Under the pieces are notes generated by a model that saw nothing but the letters and a program-made list of their open reading frames with translations, did not search any database and had not been told where the DNA came from. Positions 37,001 through 47,914 of a stretch of DNA of 64,000 bases are shown here, one piece after another (the first letter of the stretch is position 1; each line of letters begins with the position of its first letter). A program made the translations under genes and the position numbers. The DNA is from Paracoccaceae bacterium (lineage in GTDB: Bacteria; Pseudomonadota; Alphaproteobacteria; Rhodobacterales; Rhodobacteraceae), in contig CP075370.1 of assembly GCA_019454225.1 (NCBI GenBank), positions 2,785,649 to 2,849,648 of the forward strand. The letters are read 5' to 3'.

Positions 37001-37822
37001 ATGCTCACGCTGACCGACCTGACCAAGACCTATCGCACCGGGGACAAGGCGCTGGCAGAGGTCAGCCTGACGGTGCCGAAGGGGCAGGTGGTTGGCCTGA
37101 TCGGGCCGTCGGGGGCGGGAAAGTCGACGCTGCTGCGCTGCATCAACCGTCTGGTGGAACCCACCGGCGGGCGGATCTTTCTTTCGGGCACCGAGCTGAC
37201 GGGGCTTGGCACCCGCGCGCTGCGGCAGCAACGCCGGCGGATCGGCATGATCTTTCAGGAATATGCGCTGGTCGAGCGGTTGACGGTGATGGAGAACGTG
37301 CTGTCCGGGCGTCTGGGATACGTGTCGTTCTGGCAGAGCTTCACCCGCCGGTTTCCGCCGCAGGACATCGAACGGGCCTACCGGCTGCTGGACCGCGTCG
37401 GGCTGATGGACCAGGCGGACAAGCGCGCCGATGCGCTGTCGGGCGGGCAGCGGCAACGGGTGGGCATCGCCCGGGCGCTGAGCCAGGAACCGGAACTGCT
37501 GCTGGTGGACGAACCGACGGCAAGCCTTGATCCCAAGACGAGCCGCCAGATCATGCGGCTGCTGATCGAGATCTGCGCCGAGCGGGGCCTGCCCGCGATC
37601 GTCAACATCCATGACGTGCCCCTGGCGCAGCAGTTCATGCAGCGCATCATCGGCCTGCGCGCGGGACGCATCGTGTTTGACGGTTCACCCGAGCAGCTGA
37701 CCGAAAGCGTGCTGACGACGATCTACGGCGCGGAGGACTGGACGGCCATGCGCAAGGAGGGCGAAGCCGACCGCCTGGCAGAGGCCGAGGCCGTCGCCCG
37801 GCTGGCGGCGATCAGCGGATGA
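37001..37822 (+). CDS. phnC: Phosphonate ABC transporter ATPase
   Basis: Protein of 273 residues from ATG 37001 (AGGGA seven bases upstream). Walker A is [13 protein letters not shown]-loop [22 protein letters not shown] (the LSGRLG form is typical of PhnC), signature [15 protein letters not shown], Walker [16 protein letters not shown] and switch His IHDVPLAQ. It powers import with the two downstream PhnE-type permeases; its stop overlaps the first permease start (ATGA). Energises uptake of the compound bound by PhnD. Confidence 0.93.
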   Translation: MLTLTDLTKTYRTGDKALAEVSLTVPKGQVVGLIGPSGAGKSTLLRCINRLVEPTGGRIFLSGTELTGLGTRALRQQRRRIGMIFQEYALVERLTVMENVLSGRLGYVSFWQSFTRRFPPQDIERAYRLLDRVGLMDQADKRADALSGGQRQRVGIARALSQEPELLLVDEPTASLDPKTSRQIMRLLIEICAERGLPAIVNIHDVPLAQQFMQRIIGLRAGRIVFDGSPEQLTESVLTTIYGAEDWTAMRKEGEADRLAEAEAVARLAAISG

Positions 37823-38619
37823 CGAGCTACCCCACCACGTGGCGCCGACCGCCGCAGATCGTGACCGACCGCCGGTGGCGGCTGGTGCTGACCGTTGCCG
37901 TGCTGGCCTATCTGGTGCTCGGCCTCGGCAGTGTCGAGATGAACTGGGCCCGCATTGTCGAGGGTGGCGAGCGGGGCATGCGATTCATCCGGGGCTTTCT
38001 TCAGCCCGACTTTTCGTCGCGATGGAAGGACATCTCGAACGGGCTGATCGAAAGCCTGACGATCACGCTGACCTCGACCGTCGTGGGGGTCGCGATATCG
38101 GTTCCGATCGGGATCGGCGCGGCACGGAACCTGGCGCCCGCCTGGGTCTACTACATCTGTCGCAGCATCATTGCCGTCAGCCGTGCCCTGCAAGAGGTGA
38201 TCATCGCGATCTTTCTTGTCGCCATGTTCGGCTTCGGCCCGTTCGCCGGGTTCCTGACGCTGAGCTTTGCCACGATCGGCTTCATCTCGAAGCTGCTGGC
38301 CGAAGATATCGAGGATATCGACGAGGCGCAGGCCGAGGCGATCCGCGCGACCGGGGCCAGCTGGCTGCAACTGGTGAATTACGCGATCCAGCCGCAGGTC
38401 ATGCCGCGGCTGATCGGGTTGTCGCTCTACCGGCTCGACATCAATTTCCGCGAAAGCGCCGTGATCGGCATCGTGGGCGCGGGCGGGATCGGCGGGACTC
38501 TGAACACGGCCATCGACCGCTATGAGTATGACAGCGCGGGGGCGATCCTGCTGATCATCATCGCCATCGTGATGGTGGCGGAGTATTCGTCGTCCTACCT
38601 GCGGAAGTTCCTGCAATGA
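37819..38619 (+). CDS. phnE: Phosphonate ABC transporter permease, first copy
   Basis: Protein of 266 residues, about six membrane spans. Following a basic start, [27 protein letters not shown] begins the binding-protein-dependent permease domain. The EAA loop that docks with the ATPase is [24 protein letters not shown], and [25 protein letters not shown] is the PhnE-type segment. It overlaps both phnC and the second permease by four bases, so it is coupled to both. It probably forms a heterodimer with the next product. Confidence 0.93.
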   Translation: MTSYPTTWRRPPQIVTDRRWRLVLTVAVLAYLVLGLGSVEMNWARIVEGGERGMRFIRGFLQPDFSSRWKDISNGLIESLTITLTSTVVGVAISVPIGIGAARNLAPAWVYYICRSIIAVSRALQEVIIAIFLVAMFGFGPFAGFLTLSFATIGFISKLLAEDIEDIDEAQAEAIRATGASWLQLVNYAIQPQVMPRLIGLSLYRLDINFRESAVIGIVGAGGIGGTLNTAIDRYEYDSAGAILLIIIAIVMVAEYSSSYLRKFLQ

Positions 38620-39419
38620 CGCGGTTTCCCGATACCTGGCAGTTCCGCAGCCCGCGCGCGCGCCTGGCGCTGTGGTTCGGCTGGCTGTGCCTGGTCGCGC
38701 TGTTCGTCTACTGCTGGCAGGTCATGACGGCCAACACGATCTGGATGTTCGTCTGGGATGCCCCCCGGCAGGCCGCCGACATCGGCGACCGGATGTTCCC
38801 GCCGCGCCTGTCCTATCTGCCGGAACTGCTGATCCCGCTGTGGGACACGCTGAACATGGCGACGCTGGGCACCGCGCTGGGAGTCATCCTGGCCGTGCCG
38901 ACCGCCTTTCTCGCGGCGCGCAATACCTCGCCTTCGGTGCTGTTCCTGCGGCCGGTGGCGCTGTTCGTCATCGTGGCCTCGCGCTCGATCAACTCGCTGA
39001 TCTGGGCGCTCCTGCTGGTGGCGATCCTCGGGCCGGGACTGCTGGCCGGGATCATCGCCATCGGCCTGCGATCGGTCGGGTTCATCGGAAAGCTGCTGTA
39101 TGAGGCGATCGAGGAAACCGATGTCCGCCAGATCGAGGCGATCACCGCCACCGGAGCCAGCCCGGCGCAGGTGCTGAACTACGGCATCGTGCCGCAGATC
39201 CTGCCCGCCTTCTGGGGGATCACGGTGTTCCGCTGGGACATCAACATCCGCGAAAGCGCCATACTCGGGCTGGTGGGGGCGGGCGGGCTGGGCCTGAAGC
39301 TGCAAAGCTCGCTGAACGTCCTGGCCTGGCCCCAGGTCACGATGATCCTTGTGGTGATCCTGGCCACGGTGGTCCTGTCGGAATGGGTTTCGGCCAAGGT
39401 GCGCAGCGCCATCATCTGA
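38616..39419 (+). CDS. phnE: Phosphonate ABC transporter permease, second copy
   Basis: Protein of 267 residues and paralogue of the previous permease. LLIPLWDTLNMATLGTALGVILAVPTA begins the permease domain. The EAA loop is EAITATGASPAQVLNYGIVPQILP and is followed by FRWDINIRESAILGLVGAGGLG. Two tandem PhnE genes are common in alphaproteobacterial phn systems. Last gene of the rightward operon, convergent with ugpC 66 bp away. Confidence 0.93.
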   Translation: MTRFPDTWQFRSPRARLALWFGWLCLVALFVYCWQVMTANTIWMFVWDAPRQAADIGDRMFPPRLSYLPELLIPLWDTLNMATLGTALGVILAVPTAFLAARNTSPSVLFLRPVALFVIVASRSINSLIWALLLVAILGPGLLAGIIAIGLRSVGFIGKLLYEAIEETDVRQIEAITATGASPAQVLNYGIVPQILPAFWGITVFRWDINIRESAILGLVGAGGLGLKLQSSLNVLAWPQVTMILVVILATVVLSEWVSAKVRSAII

Positions 39420-39485
39420 ACGAACGCGGCCCGGCCCTGCGGGGCACGCGACGGAAGGGCGCCGGTCCGGTCGTGCATGGCGGCC

Positions 39486-40529
39486 TCAGGCGGCCAGGCG
39501 CGTTCCGGTTTCCGCATCGAAGAGGTGCAGGCGGTCGCGCGGGGCGGACAGCCGGATGCGGTCGCCCAGGGGATAGTCGGGCGGCAGCGTCACGATCACC
39601 GTCTGGCCCGCGTGGGTGCCGTGAACCAGCCGTTCGGCCCCCATCTCCTCGACATAGGCCACCTGCAGGTCAAAGCCCCCTGCCCCCGGTTCCAGGTCCT
39701 CGGGGCGCACGCCCAGCGTCACGGCCCGGTCCGGCAGCGCCACGCCCTCGGCCACCACGGCGCCGCCGATCGTCACCCGTCCGGCTTCGACCCGGGCCTC
39801 GAGCAGGTTCATCGGCGGCGAACCGATGAATGCGGCAACGAAGGTGCTGGCGGGCTGGCGATAGATGTCGAGCGGCCGCCCCTCCTGTTCGATCACGCCA
39901 CCGTTGAGCACGATCAGCTTGTCGGCCATCGTCATGGCCTCCTGCTGGTCATGGGTGACATAGATGCTGGTGGTGCCCAGGCGCCGCTGCAACTGCTTGA
40001 TCTCGGCACGCATCTGCACCCGCAGCTTGGCGTCGAGGTTCGACAGCGGTTCGTCGAACAGGAACGCCGCCGGTTCGCGCACGATGGCACGGCCCATCGC
40101 CACGCGCTGCCGCTGGCCGCCCGACAGGGCGCGCGGCTTGCGGTCGAGCAGCATGCCGATCTGCAGGATGTCGGCGGTGGCCTGCACGCGCCGGGCGATT
40201 TCGTCTTTCGGCGTCCTGCGGTTGCGCAGCCCGTAGCTGAGGTTCTCGCGCACGCTCATGTGCGGGTAGAGCGCGTAGTTCTGGAACACCATGGCGATGT
40301 CGCGGTCGGCGGGGTCGAGGTCGTTCACCCGGCGGTCCCCGATGCGCACTTCGCCGCTGGTGATCGGTTCGAGCCCCGCCACCATCCGCAGCAGGGTGGA
40401 CTTGCCGCAGCCCGAGGGCCCCACGAGCACGGCGAAGGCGCCGTCGGGGATGTCGACCGAGACCTCGCGCACGGCGGCGACACCCCCCGCATAGACCTTC
40501 GACACCTTCTCGATCGCGATGCCCGCCAT
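39486..40529 (-). CDS. ugpC: Glycerol-3-phosphate ABC transporter ATPase
   Basis: Protein of 347 residues. Walker [16 protein letters not shown]-loop [17 protein letters not shown], signature [19 protein letters not shown], Walker [16 protein letters not shown] and H-loop [15 protein letters not shown]. The C-terminal 110 residues are the TOBE regulatory domain of the MalK/UgpC group ([15 protein letters not shown]). Energises uptake of sn-glycerol-3-phosphate or its diesters. It starts one base after the ugpE stop and is last in the leftward operon. Confidence 0.93.
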   Translation of the reverse strand: MAGIAIEKVSKVYAGGVAAVREVSVDIPDGAFAVLVGPSGCGKSTLLRMVAGLEPITSGEVRIGDRRVNDLDPADRDIAMVFQNYALYPHMSVRENLSYGLRNRRTPKDEIARRVQATADILQIGMLLDRKPRALSGGQRQRVAMGRAIVREPAAFLFDEPLSNLDAKLRVQMRAEIKQLQRRLGTTSIYVTHDQQEAMTMADKLIVLNGGVIEQEGRPLDIYRQPASTFVAAFIGSPPMNLLEARVEAGRVTIGGAVVAEGVALPDRAVTLGVRPEDLEPGAGGFDLQVAYVEEMGAERLVHGTHAGQTVIVTLPPDYPLGDRIRLSAPRDRLHLFDAETGTRLAA

Positions 40530-41378
40530 CTATTTCTCCGTCTCCACAAGGCCCTTGACGAACAGCCGCTGCATCAGCAGCACCACCAGAACCGGCGGCA
40601 GCATCGCCATGACCGCCGTCGCCATCAGGAAATTCCACTGCGGGTTGGATTCGGCCTCCTCGGCCATCCGCTTGATGCCCGCAACGATGGTGTAATAGCC
40701 GTCGTCGGTCGTGATCAGCAGCGGCCAGAGGTACTGGTTCCACCCGTAGATGAACAGGATCACGAACAGCGCCGCGATGTTCGTGCGGCTGAGCGGGATC
40801 AGGATGTCGCGGAAGAACTTGAGCGGCCCCGCGCCGTCGATCCGCGCGGCCTCGGTCAGTTCGTCGGGAATGGTCAGGAACACCTGCCGGAACAGGAAGG
40901 TGGCGGTGGCCGAGGCGATCAGCGGAACCGTCAGCCCGGCATAGCTGTTCAGCATTCCAAGGTTCGCCACCACCTCGAAGGTCGGCAGGATGCGCACCTC
41001 GACCGGCAGCATCAGGGTGATGAAGATGCACCAGAACGCCGCCTGCCGGAACGGGAAGCGGAAGTAGACGATGGCGAAGGCCGAGGTCAGCGAGATCACG
41101 ATCTTGCCCACCGCGATCAGCACCGCCATGACAAGGCTGTTCCACAGCATCAGCGACACCGGCGGCGCGCCCGAGGTCGAGATGCCCGCGGTCAGCATGG
41201 TGCGGTAGGTCGCGACCGCATGATCGCCCGGCCACATCGGGATGACGCCGGACATGAAGCGCGCCGGGTCGTGCGTCGAGGCGACGAAGGCGATCCAGAC
41301 CGGGAAGGCCACCAGCGCCACGCCGAAGATCAGCACCAGATGCGCGAGGAAGGTCAGGACGGGGCGATTCTCGACCAT
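40530..41378 (-). CDS. ugpE: Glycerol-3-phosphate ABC transporter permease UgpE
   Basis: Protein of 282 residues; ATG at 41378 overlaps the ugpA stop. Six membrane spans are visible. The ATPase-contacting EAA loop is ELTEAARIDGAGPLKFFRDILIPLSRT. FIYGWNQYLWPLLITTDDGYYTI is typical of UgpE (Gly-Trp-Asn-Gln-Tyr-Leu-Trp-Pro). The order ugpB-ugpA-ugpE-ugpC is the E. coli order. Forms the inner-membrane channel with UgpA. Confidence 0.94.
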   Translation of the reverse strand: MVENRPVLTFLAHLVLIFGVALVAFPVWIAFVASTHDPARFMSGVIPMWPGDHAVATYRTMLTAGISTSGAPPVSLMLWNSLVMAVLIAVGKIVISLTSAFAIVYFRFPFRQAAFWCIFITLMLPVEVRILPTFEVVANLGMLNSYAGLTVPLIASATATFLFRQVFLTIPDELTEAARIDGAGPLKFFRDILIPLSRTNIAALFVILFIYGWNQYLWPLLITTDDGYYTIVAGIKRMAEEAESNPQWNFLMATAVMAMLPPVLVVLLMQRLFVKGLVETEK

Positions 41379-42256
41379 CAGTAGTTCACCCTGCGCTCGA
41401 CAAAGCGGAACTGGATCACGGTGAGCACGACCACGATGCCCATCAGGATCACCGACTGCGCGGCCGACGATCCCAGGTTCAGCCCGATGAAGCCGTCCTT
41501 GTAGACCTTGTAGACGAGGATCGTGGTCGACTGGGCCGGCCCCCCCTCGGTGGTGGCATCGACCACGGGGAAGGTGTCGAACATGGCATAGACGACGTTG
41601 ACGACCAGCAGGAAGAAGGTCGTGGGCGCCAGCAGCGGCAGAGTGATGGTGAAGAACCGCTTGACCGGCCCTGCCCCGTCGATCGCCGCAGCCTCGCGCA
41701 GCGAGGCGGGGATCGATTGCAGGCCCGCGACGAAGAACAGGAAGTTGTAGCTGACCTGCTTCCATGCCGCGGCGATCACGATCAGCGTCATCGCATTGCC
41801 CGCGTTCAGCTGGTGGTTCCAGTTGTAGCCCATGACCTTCATCACATAGGCCAGGATGCCGATGGTCGGGTTGAACATGAACCACCAGAGGATGCCGGCG
41901 ATGGCCGGGGCCACGGCATAGGGCCAGACGATCAGCGTGGTATACGTGGTTCCGGCCCGGATCATGCGGTCCACGGCGACGGCAAGCAGCAGCGCGACAC
42001 CCATCGACAGGATGGTGACCGATACCGAGAACAGCAGCGTGACCTTGAAGGAGGCGAGATACAGCGGATCGGCCCACAGTGCGCTGTAGTTGCTGAAGCC
42101 GACAAAGGTGGTCCGGAAACCGAACGGGTCCTGGCGCAGGAAGCTCTGATACATGGCCTGCCCCGCGGGCCACAGAAAGAACACCGCCGTGACCGCCAGT
42201 TGCGGGGCCAGCAGCAGCCAGGGCAGAAGCTGATTGCGGAACAGCGTGCGCTTCAT
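41378..42256 (-). CDS. ugpA: Glycerol-3-phosphate ABC transporter permease UgpA
   Basis: Protein of 292 residues. It opens with a basic stretch and the first span ([21 protein letters not shown]), then [21 protein letters not shown], the periplasmic loop of UgpA. The EAA loop is [53 protein letters not shown] is a further UgpA feature. It lies 70 bp after ugpB, with a hairpin between them, and overlaps ugpE. Confidence 0.94.
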   Translation of the reverse strand: MKRTLFRNQLLPWLLLAPQLAVTAVFFLWPAGQAMYQSFLRQDPFGFRTTFVGFSNYSALWADPLYLASFKVTLLFSVSVTILSMGVALLLAVAVDRMIRAGTTYTTLIVWPYAVAPAIAGILWWFMFNPTIGILAYVMKVMGYNWNHQLNAGNAMTLIVIAAAWKQVSYNFLFFVAGLQSIPASLREAAAIDGAGPVKRFFTITLPLLAPTTFFLLVVNVVYAMFDTFPVVDATTEGGPAQSTTILVYKVYKDGFIGLNLGSSAAQSVILMGIVVVLTVIQFRFVERRVNY

Positions 42257-42282
42257 CGGTCGGCTCCCGAGTGGAAAGGCAC

Positions 42283-42310
42283 GGGGCCCGCGATCACGCG
42301 CGGGCCCCGC
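42283..42310 (-). terminator. Hairpin/attenuator between ugpB and ugpA
   Basis: Perfect 11-bp GC stem CGGGGCCCGCG / CGCGGGCCCCG around a 6-nt loop, 16 bases past the ugpB stop on the minus strand. It parallels the hairpins after phnD and the peptide-binding gene. Confidence 0.6.
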
Positions 42311-42326
42311 CTGGTCCTTCCGGAGC

Positions 42327-43643
42327 CTACTGGTTCGCCGCCACGAACTCGGCGATCAGGGCGTTGCCGCGCGCCACGACATCGTCAAGCGCCTGCTGCG
42401 CCGATTTCGACCCGCCGAGCAGCGCCTGGAACTCCTGGTCGATCACGTCGCGGATCTGCACGTAGTTGCCGAAGCGCAGGCCCTTGGAGTTGGCGGTCGG
42501 TTCGTTCAGCGTGATCTGCTGGATCGGCAGTTCCGCACCCGGGTTCGCGGCGTAGAAGCCGTTGTTCTTCGAGAACTCGTAGGCCGCCTGCGTGATCGGC
42601 AGGTAGCCGGTGGGTTCGGCCCAGGCAGCCTGGACATCCGCCTTCGACAGGTAGCTGAAGAACTTGGCGACGCCCGCGTATTCCTCGGCCGGGCGGCCCT
42701 GAAGCACCCACAGCGTCGCGCCCCCGATGATCGAGTTCTGCGGCGCGCCCTGCACGTCGGCATAATAGGGCAGCATGCCGTAGCCGACCTCGAACGCGGT
42801 GGCGTTGTTGACCACGGCCGCGCGCGCCGCCGACGAGTTCATGTAGATCGCGCATTCCTGAGCGTAGAACTTGGGCGGCGCATCGTTGCCGCCGACCGGA
42901 CCGCCGTACTGGAACAGCCCCTCGTCCTGCCACTTCTTCAGGTTCTCCCAGTGGCGCGCAACCAGCGGGTTGTTGTAGCTCAGCTGGCTGTCGATCGCCC
43001 CGAAGCCGTTCTCGTTCGTGCCGATGGAGGTGTTGTGCCAGGCCGAGAAGTTCTCGGTCTGGATCCAGCTGATCCAGGCCGAGGTCAGGCCGCAGGGGGC
43101 CGCGCCCGACGACACGATCTGGCGGCTGAACGATTCGACCTCTTCCCAGGTCTTGGGCGGCGTGTTGCGGTCAAGCCCGGCCTTCTCGAACACGTCCTTG
43201 TTGTAGTACATGATCGGCGTGGACGAGTTGAACGGCATCGACAGCATGTTGCCTTCGGTGTCGGTGTAGTAGCCCACGACGGACGGCAGGAAGGCAGCGG
43301 GGTCAAAGGGTTCGCCCTGGTCGGCCATCAGCTGGTAGACCGGGTAGACCGCGCCCTTGGCAGCCATCATCGTGCCCGTGCCCACCTCGAACACCTGCAC
43401 GATGGCAGGCTGTTCGCGCGCCCGGAAGGCGGCGATGGCGGCGGTCAGCGTTTCGGGATAGGTGCCCTTGAAGGTCGGCACGATCTTGTAGTCCGACTGG
43501 CTTTCGTTGAACGTGGCCGCGATCTGCTCGAGCCGGCCGCCCAGTTCGCCGCCCATGGCGTGCCACCACTGGATTTCGGTCTGGGCCGAAAGGGCCCCTG
43601 CGGACAGCGCAAAGGCTGCCGAAGACAGCAGAAGTCTGGTCAT
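42327..43643 (-). CDS. ugpB: sn-Glycerol-3-phosphate binding protein
   Basis: Protein of 438 residues. The ATG at 43643 has GGGAGGA eight bases upstream. Signal peptide [20 protein letters not shown]; the mature protein begins [12 protein letters not shown], a hallmark of UgpB. Also present: [61 protein letters not shown] and [12 protein letters not shown]. Binds glycerol-3-phosphate in the periplasm. First gene of the leftward ugp operon; in other bacteria this operon belongs to the Pho regulon, and a pho-box-like sequence lies 58 bp upstream. Confidence 0.95.
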   Translation of the reverse strand: MTRLLLSSAAFALSAGALSAQTEIQWWHAMGGELGGRLEQIAATFNESQSDYKIVPTFKGTYPETLTAAIAAFRAREQPAIVQVFEVGTGTMMAAKGAVYPVYQLMADQGEPFDPAAFLPSVVGYYTDTEGNMLSMPFNSSTPIMYYNKDVFEKAGLDRNTPPKTWEEVESFSRQIVSSGAAPCGLTSAWISWIQTENFSAWHNTSIGTNENGFGAIDSQLSYNNPLVARHWENLKKWQDEGLFQYGGPVGGNDAPPKFYAQECAIYMNSSAARAAVVNNATAFEVGYGMLPYYADVQGAPQNSIIGGATLWVLQGRPAEEYAGVAKFFSYLSKADVQAAWAEPTGYLPITQAAYEFSKNNGFYAANPGAELPIQQITLNEPTANSKGLRFGNYVQIRDVIDQEFQALLGGSKSAQQALDDVVARGNALIAEFVAANQ

Positions 43644-43700
43644 CTGAATTCCTCCCATGTCTGGCATGTGCCCTGCCAGTATCGACTCGGTCTAAAGCCA

Positions 43701-43720
43701 ATGTGACAGTCACGCAACGA
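43701..43720 (-). promoter_or_regulatory. Candidate pho box before ugpB
   Basis: On the minus strand TCGTTGC GTGA CTGTCAC: the second repeat matches the PhoB consensus exactly, the first only in part. The same bases include the 11-nt palindrome GTGACAGTCAC. Confidence 0.35.
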
Positions 43721-43971
43721 TTTCGTCACAATCGGCGGGAGAGCCACGGACAGGCGGGACGCGCGTCGGGAACGGCTTCGCCGATCGGGCCGACATGCGG
43801 CTGTCCGGTCGGTGCGTGATCGGGCAGCCCGCCCCGTCTGCGAGATGCCGCGCGGGCGCGCTGCATCCCCCGGATCGGCGGATTTTCCCGTTTTGGCGGC
43901 ATTTCCCTGCCAATCGCGCATGCAGCGCGTGGATGACGCACAGGAAAGAGCATCGCCGCCGCGAAAGTATG

Positions 43972-43999
43972 TTGCGGGGCCGAGAAAAATGGCTAACAC
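43972..43999 (+). promoter_or_regulatory. Candidate promoter of the peptide transporter operon
   Basis: TTGCGG and TAACAC with a 16-bp spacer, about 75 bp before the first ATPase gene, in an AT-rich patch. The -10 match is modest. Confidence 0.3.
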
Positions 44000-44074
44000 T
44001 TGCCAGACCAACAGGATCCGCCCAGGCGGGTCTCAGAAAAAAACGAAGAAAAACAATAGTCTGGGGAGTACTTG

Positions 44075-45106
44075 ATGCCCGACAGGGCTGCGCCCGTCCT
44101 TGATGTCCGGGGGCTGAAGACCGTGTTCCGCACCCGTTCGGGCGAGGTTCACGCGGTCAATGACGTGAGCTTTCACCTGCGTCCCGGCGAGCTTCTGGGC
44201 GTTGTGGGGGAAAGCGGCTCGGGCAAGTCGGTCACCATGATGTCGCTGCTGGGCCTGCTGCCCTCTCCGCCGGCCGAGGTGCGCGCGGGCGAGGTGCTGC
44301 TTGGCGGGCAGGATGTGCTGCGGATGTCGCCCGAGGAACTGCGGGCCGTGCGCGGCCGGCGCATCGGCTTCGTGTTCCAGGACCCGATGACCAGCCTCAA
44401 CCCCGTGTTCACCGTGGGCGACCAGCTGGCCGAACCGCTGCGCCAGCATCTTGGCATGGACCGGCGGCAGGCGGCGGCCCGGGCGGTCGAACTGCTGGAA
44501 CTGGTGGGCATCCCCGATGCGCGGCGGCGGCTGTCGGACTATCCGCACCAGTTTTCCGGCGGCATGCGGCAGCGGGTGATGATTGCCATCGCGCTGGCCT
44601 GTGACCCCGAGGTGCTGATCGCGGACGAACCGACCACGGCGCTCGACGTGACGATCCAGGCGCAGATCATCGAACTGGTGAAGGACCTGCGGCAGAAGCT
44701 GGGCATGGCGATCGTCTGGATCACCCATGATCTTGGCGTGATCGCGGGCATCGCCGACCGGGTGATGGTGATGTACGGCGGGCAGGTGGTGGAACAGGCG
44801 CCGGTGCGGGAGCTTTTCGCGAACCCCCGCCACCCCTATACGCAGGCGCTGCTGCAGACGATCCCGTCGCTGACCGGCGTGCGCGAGGCGCGGCTGAAGG
44901 TGATCCAGGGCCAACCCCCGATCCTGTCGGCTGCGCCGTCCGCCTGCCCGTTCCGCGCGCGCTGCGTCTACCGCTTCGACCGCTGCGATGGCGAGAACCC
45001 GCGACGGCGGCCGCTGGACGGGGTGCCGCTGGGCCAGGGTCACGACATGGCCTGCCATTACGATGTCGCCGCCACCCCCGCCGTGCCGGAGGCCGCCCAT
45101 GCCTGA
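44075..45106 (+). CDS. Peptide ABC transporter ATPase (DppD/OppD type)
   Basis: Protein of 343 residues. Start ATG 44075 has GGGGAG six bases upstream; a TTG directly before it is less likely. Walker [19 protein letters not shown] (the ESGSGKS form is typical of Opp/Dpp ATPases), Q-loop [17 protein letters not shown], signature [15 protein letters not shown], Walker [16 protein letters not shown]. The C-terminus has the CPFRARC-CPY-type cysteine cluster ([14 protein letters not shown]) that binds an iron-sulfur cluster in some family members. First gene of a five-gene transporter operon. Confidence 0.92.
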   Translation: MPDRAAPVLDVRGLKTVFRTRSGEVHAVNDVSFHLRPGELLGVVGESGSGKSVTMMSLLGLLPSPPAEVRAGEVLLGGQDVLRMSPEELRAVRGRRIGFVFQDPMTSLNPVFTVGDQLAEPLRQHLGMDRRQAAARAVELLELVGIPDARRRLSDYPHQFSGGMRQRVMIAIALACDPEVLIADEPTTALDVTIQAQIIELVKDLRQKLGMAIVWITHDLGVIAGIADRVMVMYGGQVVEQAPVRELFANPRHPYTQALLQTIPSLTGVREARLKVIQGQPPILSAAPSACPFRARCVYRFDRCDGENPRRRPLDGVPLGQGHDMACHYDVAATPAVPEAAHA

Positions 45107-46154
45107 TGCCGCCGCGCCGCCGCTGGTCGAGGTTCGGGATCTGCGGATGTACTTTCCCATCCACACCGGCCTGTTTCGCCGCCACACCGGCGACGTCAAG
45201 GCGGTGGACGGGGTTTCCTTCGACATCCGGCAGGGCGAAACCCTTGGTCTTGTCGGCGAATCCGGGTGCGGCAAGTCCACGGTCGGCCGCGCGGTGCTGC
45301 GGCTTTACGAACTGACGTCCGGATCGGTGCGGATCGGCGGGCAGGACATCGCCAGGCTGGACGCGAACGCCCTGCGCAAGGCGCGCCCGCAGATGCAGAT
45401 GGTGTTCCAGGACCCGCAGGCCTCGCTGAACCCGCGGATGACGGTGGCGGGCATCATCGGCGAACCGCTGGACGAACACACCGGCCTGTCGCGTCGGCAG
45501 AAGCTGGATCGCGTGCTGGAGCTGATGGATGCCGTGGGTCTGAACCGGGCCTTCGCGAACCGGTATCCCCATGCGTTTTCGGGCGGGCAGCGGCAGCGCA
45601 TCGGGATCGCGCGGGCCCTGGCGCTGAACCCCAAGTTCATCGTCTGCGACGAACCCATCGCGGCGCTTGACGTGTCGATCCAGGCGCAGGTGGTCAACCT
45701 GCTGGAAGATCTGCAGGAACGGTTCGGGCTGACCTATCTGTTCATCAGCCATGACCTGTCCATGGTGCGCCACATCGCCGATCGTGTGGCGGTGATGTAT
45801 CTGGGACGGATTGCCGAACTCAGCCCGCGCGATGCCCTGTACGCCCGGCCGCTGCACCCCTATGCCCGTGCGCTGCTGTCCGCCGTGCCCGAACCCGACC
45901 CGGTGCGCGAGGCGACGCGGCAGCGCATCATCCTCAAGGGTGACGTGCCCTCGCCCGCAAACCCGCCGAAGGGCTGCAATTTCTGCACACGCTGCCCCGA
46001 GGTGATGCCGGTCTGCCGCGAGACCAAGCCCGACATTGCCGAGGTGGAACCCGGGCGCCTTGTCGCCTGCCATCTCTACACCCAAACCCAGAGCGCCGGG
46101 TCAACCGGCCGGACCGAGGCCAATGAGCTGATCCAACAAGGAGAACCCGCATGA
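45099..46154 (+). CDS. Peptide ABC transporter ATPase (DppF/OppF type)
   Basis: Protein of 351 residues; the ATG at 45099 lies 8 bp inside the upstream gene. [20 protein letters not shown] is the OppF/DppF N-terminus. Walker [19 protein letters not shown]-loop [14 protein letters not shown], signature [15 protein letters not shown], Walker [16 protein letters not shown]. The C-terminal cysteine cluster ([14 protein letters not shown]) is complete. It pairs with the preceding ATPase and overlaps the binding-protein gene by four bases. Confidence 0.92.
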   Translation: MPDAAAPPLVEVRDLRMYFPIHTGLFRRHTGDVKAVDGVSFDIRQGETLGLVGESGCGKSTVGRAVLRLYELTSGSVRIGGQDIARLDANALRKARPQMQMVFQDPQASLNPRMTVAGIIGEPLDEHTGLSRRQKLDRVLELMDAVGLNRAFANRYPHAFSGGQRQRIGIARALALNPKFIVCDEPIAALDVSIQAQVVNLLEDLQERFGLTYLFISHDLSMVRHIADRVAVMYLGRIAELSPRDALYARPLHPYARALLSAVPEPDPVREATRQRIILKGDVPSPANPPKGCNFCTRCPEVMPVCRETKPDIAEVEPGRLVACHLYTQTQSAGSTGRTEANELIQQGEPA

Positions 46155-47851
46155 AACTGAGAACCGCCCTGATGGGCGCAGCGGCCGCCTTCGCCTTCGC
46201 CCCCGCGGCGATGGCGGAACGCGGCGCTGACGGCCATGTCAGCATCATCTACTGGCAAGCGCCGTCGATCCTGAACCCGTTCCTGTCGGGCGGCACCAAG
46301 GATGTGGAATCCTCGTCCATCATCCTGGAGCCGCTTGCGCGCTACAACGAAGTCGGCCAGCTGGTTCCGTTCCTGGCCGAGGAGATCCCGACGCTGGCCA
46401 ACGGCGGCGTCAGTGCCGACCTGACCAGCATCACCTGGAAGCTGAAGGAAGGGCTGCTCTGGTCGGACGGCACGCCGGTGACCTCGGCCGACGCCGTGTT
46501 CACCTGGCAGTACTGCACCCATCCGGAAGGCGGCTGCGCGCAGCTGTCGAAGTACGAAGGGGTGACGAATGTCGAGGCGGTCGACGACCGCACCATCAAG
46601 GTGACCTTCGGCGAGGCGCGTCCGAACCCCTACGGCCCGCTGGTCGGCGGCCAGTCGCCGATCCTTCAGGCGGCGCAGTTCAAGGACTGCCTGGGGGCCA
46701 AGGCGCCGGAATGCACCGATGCGAACTTCGGCCCGATCGGCACCGGACCGTTCCGCGTGGTGGAGTTCCGCACGAATGACGTGATCCAGCTTGAGGCCAA
46801 CCCGAACTACCGCGATCCGGCCAAGCCGCGCTTTGCCACGATGACGTTCAAGGGCGGCGGCGATGCCGAGGGCGCGGGCCGCGCGGTTCTGGAAACCGGC
46901 GAGTTCGACTATGCGTGGAACCTGCAGCTTGCCCCCTCGGTCATCGACAGCATGGCCGCCGCGGGCAAGGGCCAGGCGATCTCGGCATTCGGCACGCTGG
47001 TCGAGCGGATCGAGGTCAACATGACCAACCCCTCGCCCGAACTGCCCGAGGGCGAGCGTTCCACCGCCAAGCACCCGCACCCGATCCTGTCGGACCTGCG
47101 CGTGCGCAAGGCGCTGTCGATGGCCATCGACCGCGAGCTGCTGGTCGAAGTGGGCTATGGCCGTGCCGGCCGCCCGACCTGCAACCTGGTCCCCGCACCC
47201 GAGGCCTATGCGTCGAGCAACACCGACTGCCTGGTGCAGGACATCGAGGGCGCCAAGGCGCTGCTGGAAGAAGCCGGCTGGACGGTGGGCGCCGATGGCA
47301 TCCGCGAAAAGGACGGCATGAAGCTCAAGCTTCTGTACCAGACCTCGACCAACGCGGTGCGCCAGGACTTCCAGGCGCTGATCAAGCAGTGGTGGTCGGA
47401 AATCGGCATCGAGACCGAACTGAAGAACGTGGCCGCCAGCGTCTACTTCGGCGGTGACCCGAACAGCCCGGACACGTTCGAGAAGTTCTACGCGGATGTC
47501 GAGATGTACGCGAACAACTTCGACGGCACCGATCCGACCAGCTATCTGTCGGCCTACACCTGCGACAAGGCCCCGCGGCCCGAGACGCAGTGGCAGGGCG
47601 AGAACATCAACCGCTTCTGCGACCCGGCCTATGACGCCATGGCGGCGGAACTGGGCCGTACCGCCGAACCCGAGAAGCGGTATGAGCTGGCCAAGAAGCT
47701 GAACGACATGCTGACCAAGGACACCTACACCATCATCCCGCTGGTGGACCGTGGCCGCGTGTCGGCGCATTCCAACACGCTGGGCGGGGTGATCCTGAAC
47801 ACCTGGGACAGCGAGACCTGGAACGTCGCCGACTGGTACCGCATCAAGTGA
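46151..47851 (+). CDS. Peptide ABC transporter binding protein (family 5)
   Basis: Protein of 566 residues with signal peptide ([17 protein letters not shown]). Family 5 solute-binding features: [27 protein letters not shown], the [26 protein letters not shown] motif, [14 protein letters not shown] and [20 protein letters not shown]. Binds oligopeptides or related solutes in the periplasm; several family members bind other compounds, so the substrate is open. It is the third gene of the operon, after both ATPases, an unusual order, and a terminator-like hairpin follows it. Confidence 0.9.
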   Translation: MKLRTALMGAAAAFAFAPAAMAERGADGHVSIIYWQAPSILNPFLSGGTKDVESSSIILEPLARYNEVGQLVPFLAEEIPTLANGGVSADLTSITWKLKEGLLWSDGTPVTSADAVFTWQYCTHPEGGCAQLSKYEGVTNVEAVDDRTIKVTFGEARPNPYGPLVGGQSPILQAAQFKDCLGAKAPECTDANFGPIGTGPFRVVEFRTNDVIQLEANPNYRDPAKPRFATMTFKGGGDAEGAGRAVLETGEFDYAWNLQLAPSVIDSMAAAGKGQAISAFGTLVERIEVNMTNPSPELPEGERSTAKHPHPILSDLRVRKALSMAIDRELLVEVGYGRAGRPTCNLVPAPEAYASSNTDCLVQDIEGAKALLEEAGWTVGADGIREKDGMKLKLLYQTSTNAVRQDFQALIKQWWSEIGIETELKNVAASVYFGGDPNSPDTFEKFYADVEMYANNFDGTDPTSYLSAYTCDKAPRPETQWQGENINRFCDPAYDAMAAELGRTAEPEKRYELAKKLNDMLTKDTYTIIPLVDRGRVSAHSNTLGGVILNTWDSETWNVADWYRIK

Positions 47852-47862
47852 CGTGACGGAGG

Positions 47863-47890
47863 GGGGGCGTGCGCATTGCGCGCCCCCTTT
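47863..47890 (+). terminator. Hairpin/attenuator after the peptide-binding gene
   Basis: 11-bp stem GGGGGCGTGCG / TGCGCGCCCCC (two G-U pairs) with loop CAT, followed by TTTCCCTTTT, 11 bases past the stop. Inside the operon, so probably partial termination. Confidence 0.65.
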
Positions 47891-47914
47891 CCCTTTTCCG
47901 GGGCCGCCACGCAC

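Larger units (their letters stand above)
43644..44074. other. 431-bp divergent control region without a gene
   Basis: Separates ugpB from the peptide transporter operon. It holds a pho-box-like sequence near 43701 and AT-rich stretches near 43980-44060, unusual in this GC-rich DNA. Open frames inside are basic, motif-free and lack ribosome sites, so I call none. Confidence 0.6.

Noticed and set aside
43812-44075. Open frame of 87 codons before the peptide transporter
   Set aside because: Basic, motif-free translation crossing the probable promoter and ribosome site of the operon.
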